A DNA stretch of 20,393 bases from DALYLB01 sp046154695 (GTDB lineage: Bacteria > Acidobacteriota > Blastocatellia > RBC074), in the NCBI GenBank assembly GCA_046154695.1, contig JBJXFI010000248.1:1-20393 (forward strand). The letters are read 5' to 3'. Of this stretch, positions 11,561 through 19,416 are shown one piece after another. Made by a program: the position numbers and the translations under genes. The notes under the pieces were generated by a model. That model was not told the DNA's origin, made no database searches, and was given only the letters and a program-made list of their open reading frames with translations. Numbering within the stretch: position 1 is the first letter of the stretch; each line of letters starts with the position of its first letter.

Positions 11561-12641
11561 GCTGCACGGGCTCGATATCTGCCTCATCGCGGGCACGCTC
11601 GGACGGGGCGGGGCCGAGCGGCAGCTCTATTACATCCTGCGTGCGCTGCGATCCGAGGGTGCGCGGGTTCGCCTGCTCAGCCTTACCCGGGACGAATGCT
11701 GGGAGGCCCCGATCGCGGCTCTCGGGATTCCCATCACCTGGATCGGCGAAAGCGGATCGCCCGTCGCGCGACTTTGGCGCATCGTTTCGACGCTTCGCCG
11801 CGATCCGCCGGCCATTTTGCAGAGCCAGCATTTCTACACCAACCTGTACGCGGCCGCGGCCGCCCGGCTCATCGGCGCGCGGGAGATCGGCGCCTTGCGC
11901 AGCGATGTCTTCAGCGAGATGAACGCGCACAGATTCGCCGGGACGATCAGCCTGCGAATGCCGCGCGCGCTGGCCGCCAATTCGAGCGCGGCGATCGGGA
12001 ACGCCCGATCGCTGGGCATCCCCGCATCGCGGTTGAAATTGCTTCCCAACGCGGTGGATACGAGCCACTTCACGCCCGCGAGCCGTGAAGATCGCGCGGG
12101 CGTGACGCTGCTGGCCGTCGGGCGGTTCACGGCGGAGAAACGATTCGACCGGTTTCTCTCGCTGCTCGCGCGCGCGCGCGGCCATTCCGCGGGCGAGGTC
12201 CGAGGAATCCTCGTCGGTGACGGACCGGAGCGCGAAGAAATGGAACGCTTCGCCGCGCAGCTCGGCCTTTCGCGGGATGCCGTCGAATTTCGCGGTGAAA
12301 CGGAGGACATCGCCGCCGTCTATCACGAGGCCGATATGTTGATTCTGACCTCCGATTACGAGGGGATGCCGAATGTCGTGCTCGAAGCGATGGCCTCGGG
12401 GCTTCCCGTCGTCTCGGCCGGCGTCGGCGATGTGGGGAGAATCTTCGCCGACGGCGCTGAGGGATATGTTTGCACGCCATACGACGAGGCGCGAATGTCT
12501 GCTATGATTCATCGGCTGGCCTCCGATCGCGGGCTCCGAACCGCATTCGGAAGCGCGGCTCGACGAAGGGTCGAAACCGACCATTCGCTGGAATGCCTGC
12601 CCCGGTTCCTTTCCACTCTCTATAAGGAAACGCTTGCATGA
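11553..12641 (+). CDS. GT4 glycosyltransferase
   Basis: 362 aa, GT-B retaining transferase. ICLIAGTLGRGGAERQLYYIL is the glycine-rich N-terminal loop common in polysaccharide GT4 enzymes. The C-terminal half has LLAVGRFTAEKRFDRFLSLL, LVGDGPEREEMER, VEFRGETEDIAAVYHEADMLI and EX7E as EGMPNVVLE at 270-278, followed by ASGLPVVSAGVGDVG. It is a complete, ordinary family member. The start at ATG 11553 overlaps the preceding stop by 8 nt; an in-frame extension back to 11457 lies in the upstream gene and is not family-like. GGGGAA lies about 12 nt upstream. The end overlaps the membrane protein gene by 4 nt. Confidence 0.92.
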   Translation: MRELHGLDICLIAGTLGRGGAERQLYYILRALRSEGARVRLLSLTRDECWEAPIAALGIPITWIGESGSPVARLWRIVSTLRRDPPAILQSQHFYTNLYAAAAARLIGAREIGALRSDVFSEMNAHRFAGTISLRMPRALAANSSAAIGNARSLGIPASRLKLLPNAVDTSHFTPASREDRAGVTLLAVGRFTAEKRFDRFLSLLARARGHSAGEVRGILVGDGPEREEMERFAAQLGLSRDAVEFRGETEDIAAVYHEADMLILTSDYEGMPNVVLEAMASGLPVVSAGVGDVGRIFADGAEGYVCTPYDEARMSAMIHRLASDRGLRTAFGSAARRRVETDHSLECLPRFLSTLYKETLA

Positions 12642-14026
12642 ACGACGCAATAGCGAGCCGCGCGCGGCGCAATCGCACGGCGGTCTTTTCCGGCAACATC
12701 ATCCAACTCATCGCTCAGAGCGCCGGCTTTCAGAGCATTCTGTTTCTGATCGCCCATCTGATTCTGGCGATTCTGATGTCGCAGGCGAGGATGGTGGCGA
12801 CCGCGCATGCCCTGCTCACGCTGGGAATCGGATTCTGGCTCGCGGCCACGACGCGCCAGCCGGAGCGCATCGCCTATGTCGTCGCGTACATCACCGGCTC
12901 GGAGGTCCTCTGGCGGATGACCCAGGCGCAGATCTTCTGGGAGTTCGGAAAATATTCGATCGTCCTGATTCTGCTGGTCTCGATCATCCGCTCCGGCCAT
13001 CTGCGGGGCTTCGCCCTGCCGTTCATCTATTTCGCGCTGCTGCTTCCCTCGACGATTTTGCCGATGGAGAACACCTCGACGGAGGAGCTGCGCGGCCATT
13101 TGAGCTTCAATCTCTCCGGGCCGCTGGCGCTGACGCTGTGCGTCTGGTATTTCTCGCAAAGCCGCTATCCCAAGACGATCTTCTATCCGGTCTTTCTGAT
13201 GCTGATCGCGCCGATCGCCGGCATCGGCGCCGTGACGCTGCTCGGAACGTTCAAGGCCTCGGTGCTGCAATTCGGCAATGAATCGAACTACGCCACCAGC
13301 GGCGGGTTCGGCCCGAACCAGGTCTCGTCGATCCTCGGCCTGGGCGTGCTGGCGACGTTCCTCTATCTGCTGACCGAGCGGAAAAACCGGTGGCTCAAGC
13401 CGATTCTCTTCATCCTGATGATGGGGATGGCGGCGCAGAGCGCGATGACCTTTTCGCGCACCGGCCTTTACAACGCGGCGGTCGCGGCGGTCGCGGCCCT
13501 CTTCTACCTCGTTCGCGACGGACGCGCGCGGATAAAATTGATCGGCATGCTGATCGCCGGATTTCTGCTGGCCAACTTCGTTCTGCTGCCGAAGCTGGAC
13601 GAGTTCACCAACGGGACGCTTCTCAAGCGCTTTCAGAGCACCAGTCTGACGGGACGCGACACGATCATCCGGGCCGACATGCAGATCTGGTCGGATCACC
13701 CTGTCTTCGGCGTCGGACCGGGCCGGGCCAATCCGTATCGCGCCGCGATGTATCGCGAGAGCGCGGCCCACACCGAATTCTCGCGCATGGTCGCCGAGCA
13801 CGGCGTCTTCGGCTTTCTCGCCTTCGTGCTGCTGCTCTATATGTGTTTTCGAAATCTGAAGCGGGCGCAAACGCCGCAGGCGAAGGCCATCGTCGTGGGT
13901 CTGACCTGCTGGAGCTTCGGCTTCATGCTGGTCGCGGCCATGCGCCTGGTCGCTCCCTGCGCGATTCTCGGGCTCGGGTCCGCGTTCCTATTCGCGGACG
14001 ATGAGGCAAACCCGCCTGATCGCTAA
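12638..14026 (+). CDS. O-antigen polymerase/ligase family membrane protein (Wzy or WaaL type)
   Basis: 462 aa, an integral membrane protein with roughly ten to twelve hydrophobic segments spread through residues 30-320 and 385-450. The family signature region is present: GGFGPNQVSSILG in mid-protein, FSRTGLYNAAVA, then a periplasmic loop with TGRD, HPVFGVGPGRA and HTEFSRMVAEHGVFG. These match the O-antigen ligase/Wzy_C group, whose loop Arg and His residues handle undecaprenyl-linked glycans. Sequence alone does not separate polymerase from ligase. With a Wzt-like exporter nearby a WaaL-type ligase is plausible; with a Wzx elsewhere it would be Wzy. A good Shine-Dalgarno (AAGGAAA, 12624-12630) precedes the ATG, which overlaps the previous stop. 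Confidence 0.9.
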   Translation: MNDAIASRARRNRTAVFSGNIIQLIAQSAGFQSILFLIAHLILAILMSQARMVATAHALLTLGIGFWLAATTRQPERIAYVVAYITGSEVLWRMTQAQIFWEFGKYSIVLILLVSIIRSGHLRGFALPFIYFALLLPSTILPMENTSTEELRGHLSFNLSGPLALTLCVWYFSQSRYPKTIFYPVFLMLIAPIAGIGAVTLLGTFKASVLQFGNESNYATSGGFGPNQVSSILGLGVLATFLYLLTERKNRWLKPILFILMMGMAAQSAMTFSRTGLYNAAVAAVAALFYLVRDGRARIKLIGMLIAGFLLANFVLLPKLDEFTNGTLLKRFQSTSLTGRDTIIRADMQIWSDHPVFGVGPGRANPYRAAMYRESAAHTEFSRMVAEHGVFGFLAFVLLLYMCFRNLKRAQTPQAKAIVVGLTCWSFGFMLVAAMRLVAPCAILGLGSAFLFADDEANPPDR

Positions 14027-14072
14027 AAATCAACAGGCAAAGTAACCGCTCAGTTCAACCAGAGAATTTCAG

Positions 14073-14145
14073 GCGAAGACGCGAAGGCGCGAAAAAGAGG
14101 AGGCAACTGTTGTTTCCCTTTCTCCTCTTTTTCGCGCCTTCGCGT
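14073..14145. repeat. Inverted repeat of 8-bp units just upstream of asnB2
   Basis: The left side is built of 8-bp units GCGAAGAC, GCGAAGGC, GCGAAAAA (14073-14096), then GAGGAG. The arms 14079-14102 and 14122-14145 are perfect complements over 24 bp, with a 19-nt loop that contains a small palindrome (CAACTGTTG). The element ends 13 nt before the asnB2 ATG, leaving no room for a Shine-Dalgarno. The A-rich left arm and T-rich right arm could end transcription, but no T-run follows the stem. The rest of the 132-bp gap (14027-14072) shows nothing recognisable. Confidence 0.88.
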
Positions 14146-14158
14146 GAGCCCTCAACCA

Positions 14159-16084
14159 ATGTGCGGCATCGCAGGACGATTCAATCCGGGAGGGCTTTCG
14201 CCCGATAGAGCTTGGCGAGAGCGTGCGGACGGACTGCTCGCGCATCGCGGGCCGGACGGCAGCGGGCGGTTCGCGGATGCGGTCTGCGAACTCGTTCATC
14301 GCCGTCTCGCGCTGATCGACCTCTCGCCCGGCGGCGCGCAGCCGCTGGCGAATGAGACGAACGATGTGCGGGTCGTTTTCAATGGAGAGATCTACAATCA
14401 CCAGCCCCTGCGGCGGGAGCTGATCGCGCGCGGCCATCGATTCCGCGGGACGTCCGACACAGAGGTGCTGGTTCATCTATACGAAGAGCACGGCGAGGGA
14501 ATGGTCGAGCGGCTGCGGGGAATGTTCGCCTTCGCGATCTACGATGAGCTCGCCAGGACGCTCTTTCTGGCGCGGGACCGTTTCGGGATCAAACCGCTCT
14601 ATGTCGCCTCGCTGCGCGACCAGTTCGTCTTCGCAAGCGAGATCAAGGCGATCCTCGCGCTGGAGGGATTCACCCCAACGCTCGATCGGCAGGCCTGTTA
14701 TGACTTTCTGGGGTTGAACTATATTCCGGAGCCGGAGACGGGCTTTCTGGAGATCCGTGCGCTGCCGGCGGGCAGCACGCTGCGCGTGGCGACGGACGGG
14801 ATGAAAGAGGCTCGATACTGGCGGCTGGAGCCGCGCCCCGAGAAAGCCGCTGAGTTCTCGCGTTCAGTCGAGGCGGCGGCCGATGCGCTGGAGCGGGCCG
14901 TGCGGGCGCAATCGGTGGCCGATGTGCCGGTGGCCACGCTGCTGAGCGGCGGGATCGACTCCTCGCTGGTCGTCGCGGCGAGCTGCCGGACGGCGGCGGA
15001 GCCGCCGCGCACTTTCAATATCGGGTTCCCGGATGAGGGATTCGACGAGACGCCCTGCGCGGCGGCGGTGGCGAGGCGGTATCAGACGCGCCACGAGACG
15101 ATCCGGCTGGAGAACGAGGCGATCACGCCCGAGCTGGTCGAGCGGCTGCTGCTCCACTTCGACCAGCCCTTCGCGGATTCGAGCCTGCTTCCGACCTGGT
15201 TCGTTTCACAGGCGATCCGCGATCGCGGAATCATCTGCGCCCTCTCCGGCGACGGCGGGGATGAATCGTTCGGCGGATACGCATGTTTCGAGCAGGCGCA
15301 GCAGCTCGCGCGCATGCTCGAATGGCCGCGCGCCGCGCTCTCGCTTGCGGCCGGGCTCGGTGAGCTTCTCACGCCGCACACACGGGATCTCGGCCGGCGG
15401 CTCGCGAAAGCGTTCCATCTCGCCGAGGCCGGAAAAAGCGATCCCTCGATCATCCTGGCGGGGCTGCTGACATACGTGAGCGAAGACCAGAAGCGCGCGC
15501 TGGTTGCGCCCGCCGCGAGGGAGTCCCTGCTCCCCGCGCACCGCTGGTTTATTGGAGCGCCGGACGCGGGGACGTCGATCGAGTCCCTCTCGGCGCTGCT
15601 GACGGAAAAGCTCTTCACGGTCAGCCTGACGGGAGCGATGCTGCGAAAAGTGGACATGATGAGCATGCTGGCCGGCATCGAAGTCCGCGTGCCGCTGCTC
15701 GATGAAGAGGTCGTCGATTGCGGCCTGCGGCTGCCGCATCGTTTCAAGACCGATGGGAGAACCGGAAAACAGGTGCTGCGCGCGCTGGCCCGGAAATGGC
15801 TCCCGCCGGAGGTCGCGGCCCACCGGAAACAGGGATTCGCCATTCCGCTCGATCGAATGGCGACGCCGCAATTTCACGAAATGCTCGAAGATCTGCTGCT
15901 CGCCCCCGACGCCCGCGTCCGTGCGTTTCTGAACGGACCGATGATCGAGCAATGGGTTCGCCGGTTCACCGCCGCGCGCGACGGCTCGATTCCTGGCGAC
16001 ATCAGCCGCGAGGGGCTCTATCAGCGGATCTTCATCCTGCTCAGCCTGGAACTCTGGCTGCGCGAACGTCATCTGTCGTGGTGA
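14159..16084 (+). CDS. asnB: Asparagine synthase-type amidotransferase 2 (glutamine-hydrolysing)
   Basis: 641 aa, the longest of three AsnB-type proteins here. MCGIAGRFNPGG gives the Cys2 nucleophile; HRRLALIDLS, NGEIYN and SDTE complete the glutaminase site. The PP-loop is SGGIDSS from residue 263, and the second ATP-site motif is SGDGGDESFGGY. The C-terminal core has DMMSMLAGIEVRVPLLDEEVV and HRKQGFAIPLDR, typical of the clade found with exopolysaccharide genes (XrtA/PEP-CTERM-type amidotransferases look similar). I start at the ATG that places Cys at position 2; a GTG at 14144 would add five residues and bury it. No Shine-Dalgarno is seen. It is followed after 7 nt by the capK-like gene, so the two probably form a unit. 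Confidence 0.93.
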   Translation: MCGIAGRFNPGGLSPDRAWRERADGLLAHRGPDGSGRFADAVCELVHRRLALIDLSPGGAQPLANETNDVRVVFNGEIYNHQPLRRELIARGHRFRGTSDTEVLVHLYEEHGEGMVERLRGMFAFAIYDELARTLFLARDRFGIKPLYVASLRDQFVFASEIKAILALEGFTPTLDRQACYDFLGLNYIPEPETGFLEIRALPAGSTLRVATDGMKEARYWRLEPRPEKAAEFSRSVEAAADALERAVRAQSVADVPVATLLSGGIDSSLVVAASCRTAAEPPRTFNIGFPDEGFDETPCAAAVARRYQTRHETIRLENEAITPELVERLLLHFDQPFADSSLLPTWFVSQAIRDRGIICALSGDGGDESFGGYACFEQAQQLARMLEWPRAALSLAAGLGELLTPHTRDLGRRLAKAFHLAEAGKSDPSIILAGLLTYVSEDQKRALVAPAARESLLPAHRWFIGAPDAGTSIESLSALLTEKLFTVSLTGAMLRKVDMMSMLAGIEVRVPLLDEEVVDCGLRLPHRFKTDGRTGKQVLRALARKWLPPEVAAHRKQGFAIPLDRMATPQFHEMLEDLLLAPDARVRAFLNGPMIEQWVRRFTAARDGSIPGDISREGLYQRIFILLSLELWLRERHLSW

Positions 16085-16091
16085 GTTGTCT

Positions 16092-17468
16092 ATGAGCGAT
16101 TGGAGACTCGGGCTCTACCATCATCTGCCCCCGCCGTTTCGCTCGGCGGCTGCGTCACTGCGCGGTTATCAGCTTCGCTGGTGGAGGTATGGGCCGGAGA
16201 TCGAGCGGCTGGTCGCCGAAGCTCTTGAGCGCGAGCAATGGACGCCGGAACGCTGGCAGGCATGGAGGGAGGAGCGGCTTGCGCGCGTGCTGCACACGGC
16301 CGCGACAAAGGTCCCGTATTACCGTGAGATGTGGGCGATGCGCCGCCGCAGCGGGGACCGCGCGCCCTGGGAGGATCTGCGGAACTGGCCGCCTCTCGAA
16401 AAAGAGGCGCTGCGGCGGCACCCGCGCGCGTTCCTCTCAGAGGATGCCGATCCAGCGCGGATGTTTCACGATCACACGAGCGGAACGACGGGGAAAGCGA
16501 TCGACCTCTGGCTGCCGCGAGAAGCCGTGCGGGAGTGGTACGCGCTGGCCGAAGCCCGCTGGCGGCGATGGTATGGCGTGTCGATGCACGATCGATGGGG
16601 CATCCTCGGCGGACAGCTCATCACACCCGCCGCGCGGCGGCGTCCGCCCTTCTGGGTCTGGAACGCTCCGATGAAGCAGCTCTATCTCTCCTCCTATCAT
16701 CTCTCGCCGGATCTGATTCCCCATTACCTCGAAGCAATCGCGAAATACCGGCTTCAATATCTGCTCGGATACACCTCGTCGCTCTACACGCTGGCGCTCC
16801 GGGCATTGGAGCTTCGATGGCCGCGGCTGGAATTGAAGGCAATCATCACGAACGCCGAGCCGATCTACGATTACCAGCGCGAGGTTATCGCGGAGGCGTT
16901 TCAATGCCCGGTCCGCGAGACCTACGGGATGGCGGAGACGGTCGCGGCGGCGAGCGAGTGCGAAGCGGGGGCGCTGCACCTATGGCCCGAAGCCGGCGTG
17001 CTGGAATCGTCGCCCGCGGGAGAGCTGATCGCCACGGGGCTGCTCAATCCGGCGATGCCGCTCATCCGGTATCAGATCGGCGATCGGGCCGCGCTCGCGC
17101 CCGCCGGTCCGGCCTGTCGATGCGGCCGCCTGCTGCCGCGGCTTAGCGCGCTCGAGGGGCGAAATGACGACGTGCTGCACACCACGGACGGACGGCGCAT
17201 CGGGCGGCTCGATCCCGTCTTCAAATCGCAACTGCCGGTGCGCGAAGCCCAGATCATTCAGGAGCGGCTCGACCGGCTTCGCGTGCGATATGTTCCGGAT
17301 GAGAAATTCAACGCGGCTGCAATCGACGAAATCGCCGAGCGCCTGCGAGAAAGAATGGGCGAGATCGAGATCGTGTTTGAAAGAATGGAGGAGATCCCGC
17401 GCGGGCCCGGCGGCAAATTCCGCGCGGTCATCTGCGCGCTTCCGCCCGAGGAGTTCCCCAACAAATAG
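16092..17468 (+). CDS. CapK/phenylacetate-CoA ligase-like adenylate-forming enzyme
   Basis: 458 aa, soluble member of the ANL (acyl/aryl-adenylate) superfamily. The ATP-binding P-loop-like motif TSGTTGK is at residues 129-135. ETYGMAE (276-282) matches the aromatic/adenine-binding motif, and IRYQIGDRAAL with a following cysteine-containing loop (ACRCGRLLPRLSALEGRNDD) matches the PaaK/CapK hinge. In family members the enzyme activates a carboxylic acid with ATP, usually to the CoA thioester. CapK proteins recur in capsule and O-antigen loci with no settled substrate. Here it may activate an acid for attachment to a sugar, perhaps with the amidotransferase before it. ATG 16092 has GGTGAG 6 nt upstream; a TTG at 16086 is possible. 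It ends at a bidirectional hairpin. Confidence 0.88.
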   Translation: MSDWRLGLYHHLPPPFRSAAASLRGYQLRWWRYGPEIERLVAEALEREQWTPERWQAWREERLARVLHTAATKVPYYREMWAMRRRSGDRAPWEDLRNWPPLEKEALRRHPRAFLSEDADPARMFHDHTSGTTGKAIDLWLPREAVREWYALAEARWRRWYGVSMHDRWGILGGQLITPAARRRPPFWVWNAPMKQLYLSSYHLSPDLIPHYLEAIAKYRLQYLLGYTSSLYTLALRALELRWPRLELKAIITNAEPIYDYQREVIAEAFQCPVRETYGMAETVAAASECEAGALHLWPEAGVLESSPAGELIATGLLNPAMPLIRYQIGDRAALAPAGPACRCGRLLPRLSALEGRNDDVLHTTDGRRIGRLDPVFKSQLPVREAQIIQERLDRLRVRYVPDEKFNAAAIDEIAERLRERMGEIEIVFERMEEIPRGPGGKFRAVICALPPEEFPNK

Positions 17469-17475
17469 GCGCTGA

Positions 17476-17564
17476 AAAAACGGAACAGACGGAAATAACG
17501 GAATAAACGAAGCCAATCCAACAGTGGATCCGTCTGTTCCGTTATTTCCGTCTGTTCCGTTTTT
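17476..17564. terminator. Bidirectional intrinsic terminator built of 9-bp repeat units
   Basis: The arms 17476-17503 and 17537-17564 are perfect complements over 28 bp, around a 33-nt loop. The left arm is an A-run followed by the units CGGAACAGA, CGGAAATAA and CGGAA. On the plus strand the stem ends in TTTTTCTCTTC; on the minus strand it ends in a run of six T. It sits 7 nt after the capK-like stop and 7 nt before the asnB3 stop on the opposite strand, so it can end both converging messages. The 2057-2125 element shares the same units. Confidence 0.88.
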
Positions 17565-17571
17565 CTCTTCT

Positions 17572-19416
17572 TTAAGAATTGGTCTGCTGCCAGACGGCGA
17601 TCATCACGAGTTGTCGAAGGATCGATTCGTGGGTGTTCTCGCCCGCGAGGAAGGCGGAGACGGCTTGCTTCAAGAGGCGCGAGTCGAACGGGGCATCCTG
17701 AATAAAGGGCAGGGCGGGCAGATCGCCGACGAATTCGCGAAGCTCGCCGGGGCGGCGCAAATAGGTCGTCCACGGAACGCCGAAGCCCCACTTGCGCGCC
17801 CGCAGGACATCATTCGGAAGCCGGTCGCCGACCGCGCGCCGTAGAAGCGGCTTGCTCCCGCTGCCCTTGAGCAGTTCGGCGGTGGAAAGCCCGGCCAACC
17901 CCTCCACCAGCCGGTAATCGAGAAAGGGGACCCGGCATTCGATTGAGGCGCCCATCGTCATCCGGTCGTTCCGATCGAGGATCGAGCAGAGAAAGGTGTG
18001 ATGGTCGCTGTACATCGTCTGGCGCATCGGCTCGCCGGGATAGAGCGATGCGGCCTCGGCCAGCACCGCCTCACGATACGCGAACCGCCCCGCCGGCCGC
18101 ATTCCGAGCGCGGCCAGATCGTCCGGCAGCGTCTCGCAGGCATTGAAGAGCACGAAGCGATCGAGCCCGCCCAGCTTTAGAAAGCGCCCCAATTTCCGCA
18201 TTCTCCCCCGCAATCCGAGCGCCGATGCCACAGCGGGAAAAACCGGGCGAGCCAGCCCCAGCGCGCGGGGATGGCTCAACGGCCGATAACGAACATACCC
18301 GCCGAGCGTCTCGTCGCCCCCCTCGCCGGAAAGCAGGACCGTCACGCGCGGCTTCGCGTACTCCGAAATCGCCAGCAGGTAGAGATCGTTTCCGTGAACG
18401 AGCGGCTCGTCATTCAGCCCGGAAGCGCGGCGAAGCATCGGAAGCAGGTTCTCCGGCTCGACCTTCAATTCGTGATATCCAAGCCCCCAGCGATCGGCCA
18501 CCTGTCGCGCGAGCGGACCCTCGTCGTATCCCTTTTCTCCGAAGCGAACCGTGAAGCTGGCCGTCGATTCGGAAAATTGCGAAGCGAGCGAGGCGGCGAC
18601 GCTGCCCGAATCGAGCCCGCCGCTGAGCAGGACGCCAACGGGAACATCGCTGATCCGGCGCAGCGCGACCGCGCTGTCGAACGTTTCGCGAAACCACCCT
18701 GCCGGATCGCGCGGCGCGCTCTCGCGCGCGGCCCGCGCGCGCTCGGCGAGGCTCCACCAGCGCGCAATGCGGATCTCTCCGTCCTTCCATTGCAGGTAAT
18801 GTCCGGGCAGCAGGCGCCGTACGCCCGCAAAGGGCGTGCGCTCACCGGCAACGAACCGGAAGCATAGCAGCTCTTCCCACACCTCCGGGTCGAAGCGGCG
18901 CGGCACGCCGGCGGCGAACAGGGCCTTCGCTTCCGAGGCGAAATAGAGCGCGCCCTCGTGCTCGGCGTAAAAGACCGGCTTGACTCCCAGCCGGTCCCGC
19001 GCGATGAAGAGGCTTCGCTCGCGCTCGTCCCAGATGGCGACGCCGAACATGCCGTTCAACCGGTCGAGCATGGCCGGTCCCTGATCGACGTACAGGTTCA
19101 GCAGGACCTCGGTGTCGGTGTTCGAGCGAAAGGCATATCCGCGGGATTCCAGACCGGCGCGCAGCTCGCGAAAATTGTAGACCTCGCCGTTATAGACGAT
19201 CTGGCAGCGGCCATCCGTCGTGCTCATCGGCATATGGCCGCGTTCCGAGAGGTCGAGGATGGCGAGCCGGCGAGAGCCGAGCGCCAAGCCCGGCGCGATA
19301 AACTCTCCCGCATCATCCGGCCCGCGATGCGCAATCGCATCGCGCATCGCAATCAGCCTTTCCCGATCGAAGCGAAACGAGCGATCGCTCGAAACGACGC
19401 CGCACATTCCGCACAT
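17572..19416 (-). CDS. asnB: Asparagine synthase-type amidotransferase 3 (glutamine-hydrolysing)
   Basis: 614 aa. The N-terminus MCGMCGVVSSD carries the Cys2 nucleophile, with a second Cys at 5. RRLAILDLS, NGEVYN and NTDTE complete the glutaminase domain. The PP-loop SGGLDSGS starts at residue 265; SGEGGDETLGGY is the second ATP-site motif. The C-terminal half has DRNDRMTMGASIECRVPFLDYRLVE and KWGFGVPW. Family role: ATP- and glutamine-dependent amidation; the acceptor here is unknown. The start is strongly supported: GGAGG sits 7 nt upstream, inside the end of the preceding glycosyltransferase gene, and the start shares one base with its stop (TGATG). An in-frame extension to 19455 would displace the nucleophile. 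It ends at the shared bidirectional terminator. Confidence 0.94.
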   Translation of the reverse strand: MCGMCGVVSSDRSFRFDRERLIAMRDAIAHRGPDDAGEFIAPGLALGSRRLAILDLSERGHMPMSTTDGRCQIVYNGEVYNFRELRAGLESRGYAFRSNTDTEVLLNLYVDQGPAMLDRLNGMFGVAIWDERERSLFIARDRLGVKPVFYAEHEGALYFASEAKALFAAGVPRRFDPEVWEELLCFRFVAGERTPFAGVRRLLPGHYLQWKDGEIRIARWWSLAERARAARESAPRDPAGWFRETFDSAVALRRISDVPVGVLLSGGLDSGSVAASLASQFSESTASFTVRFGEKGYDEGPLARQVADRWGLGYHELKVEPENLLPMLRRASGLNDEPLVHGNDLYLLAISEYAKPRVTVLLSGEGGDETLGGYVRYRPLSHPRALGLARPVFPAVASALGLRGRMRKLGRFLKLGGLDRFVLFNACETLPDDLAALGMRPAGRFAYREAVLAEAASLYPGEPMRQTMYSDHHTFLCSILDRNDRMTMGASIECRVPFLDYRLVEGLAGLSTAELLKGSGSKPLLRRAVGDRLPNDVLRARKWGFGVPWTTYLRRPGELREFVGDLPALPFIQDAPFDSRLLKQAVSAFLAGENTHESILRQLVMIAVWQQTNS

